From assembly GCA_031935845.1 (NCBI GenBank), contig JAJBWA010000002.1:1-5605 (forward strand): DNA of 5,605 bases, written 5' to 3'. Every line of letters starts with the position of its first letter. The first letter of the stretch is position 1. The notes under the pieces were generated by a model. It saw nothing but the letters and a program-made list of their open reading frames with translations. It searched no databases and was not told where the DNA came from. The position numbers and the translations under genes were made by a program. Of the stretch, positions 5,467 to 5,605 are shown piece after piece. Source of the DNA: UBA9732 sp031935845. Its GTDB lineage: Bacteria > Spirochaetota > Spirochaetia > Sphaerochaetales > Sphaerochaetaceae.

Positions 5467-5605
5467 ATGGTCATAAAGGCAAAGGATATGGAAATCCAGC
5501 ACGTCACCGGCCTGCGCGGCGGAGACGGGACGCTGGAGAAGCGGATAATTGCTCCGGCAGATGAGAACCTGCACCAGAGGCTTTTCGGCAGGTTCACCAT
5601 CCCCA
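5467..5605 (+). CDS. Probable cupin-domain protein (3' partial, N-terminal 46 residues)
   Basis: The ATG at 5467 opens a frame that runs to the window edge without a stop (46 full codons). The start resembles small stand-alone cupins: an MVIKAKDM opening, then LRGGDGT, then RLFGRFTIP, where related proteins begin the first beta-strand of the barrel before a metal-binding His motif. That His motif would lie beyond the window, so neither metal binding nor function can be judged here. The gene follows the barrel protein by 9 bp with an overlapping ribosome binding site, so the two are probably one operon. The family call rests on N-terminal resemblance only. Confidence 0.6.
   Translation, partial: MVIKAKDMEIQHVTGLRGGDGTLEKRIIAPADENLHQRLFGRFTIP

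Overview
The window carries five protein-coding genes, two of them cut by the window edges. No RNA genes, insertion sequences, CRISPR arrays or phage genes are visible. The DNA is moderately GC-rich and densely coding. One product has a signal peptide, an amphipathic beta-strand pattern and a C-terminal Phe, which points to a bacterium with an outer membrane. A ferredoxin-fused aldo/keto reductase and a domain-permuted GH3 glycosidase are typical of anaerobic, carbohydrate-fermenting gut-type bacteria. A spirochaete such as a Sphaerochaeta- or Treponema-like organism would fit, but that placement is an inference with low confidence.

Layout. Positions 1-1008 (+) hold the C-terminal 335 residues of a COG1453-type aldo/keto reductase with a 2[4Fe-4S] ferredoxin-like tail. 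It converges, with a 9-bp gap, on a minus-strand family 3 glycoside hydrolase (1018-3465). In that protein the alpha/beta domain comes first and the TIM barrel last. A compact 102-bp intergenic region (3466-3567) holds back-to-back divergent promoter candidates, and rightward from it runs a YjjU-like patatin phospholipase (3568-4620). The phospholipase begins with four tandem 11-residue amphipathic repeats. After a 126-bp gap with its own extended -10 promoter candidate and a leader hairpin comes a small outer-membrane beta-barrel protein (4747-5457). It is followed 9 bp later by the start of a probable cupin-domain gene (5467 to the window end), whose ribosome binding site overlaps the barrel gene's stop codon.

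How they work together. There is no strong evidence for one shared pathway. The GH3 enzyme lacks a signal peptide and probably hydrolyses imported oligosaccharides or glycosides in the cytoplasm. The reductase is a separate, probably redox-linked function. The GH3 and patatin genes may share regulation through their common promoter region. The barrel protein and the cupin probably form a small operon. The most distinctive items are the hendecad-repeat extension on the phospholipase, the promoter region with a 10-bp repeat overlapping both -10 elements, and the His/Trp/acid-rich predicted surface loops of the barrel protein. I see no convincing evidence of a wholly new multi-gene system in this window.
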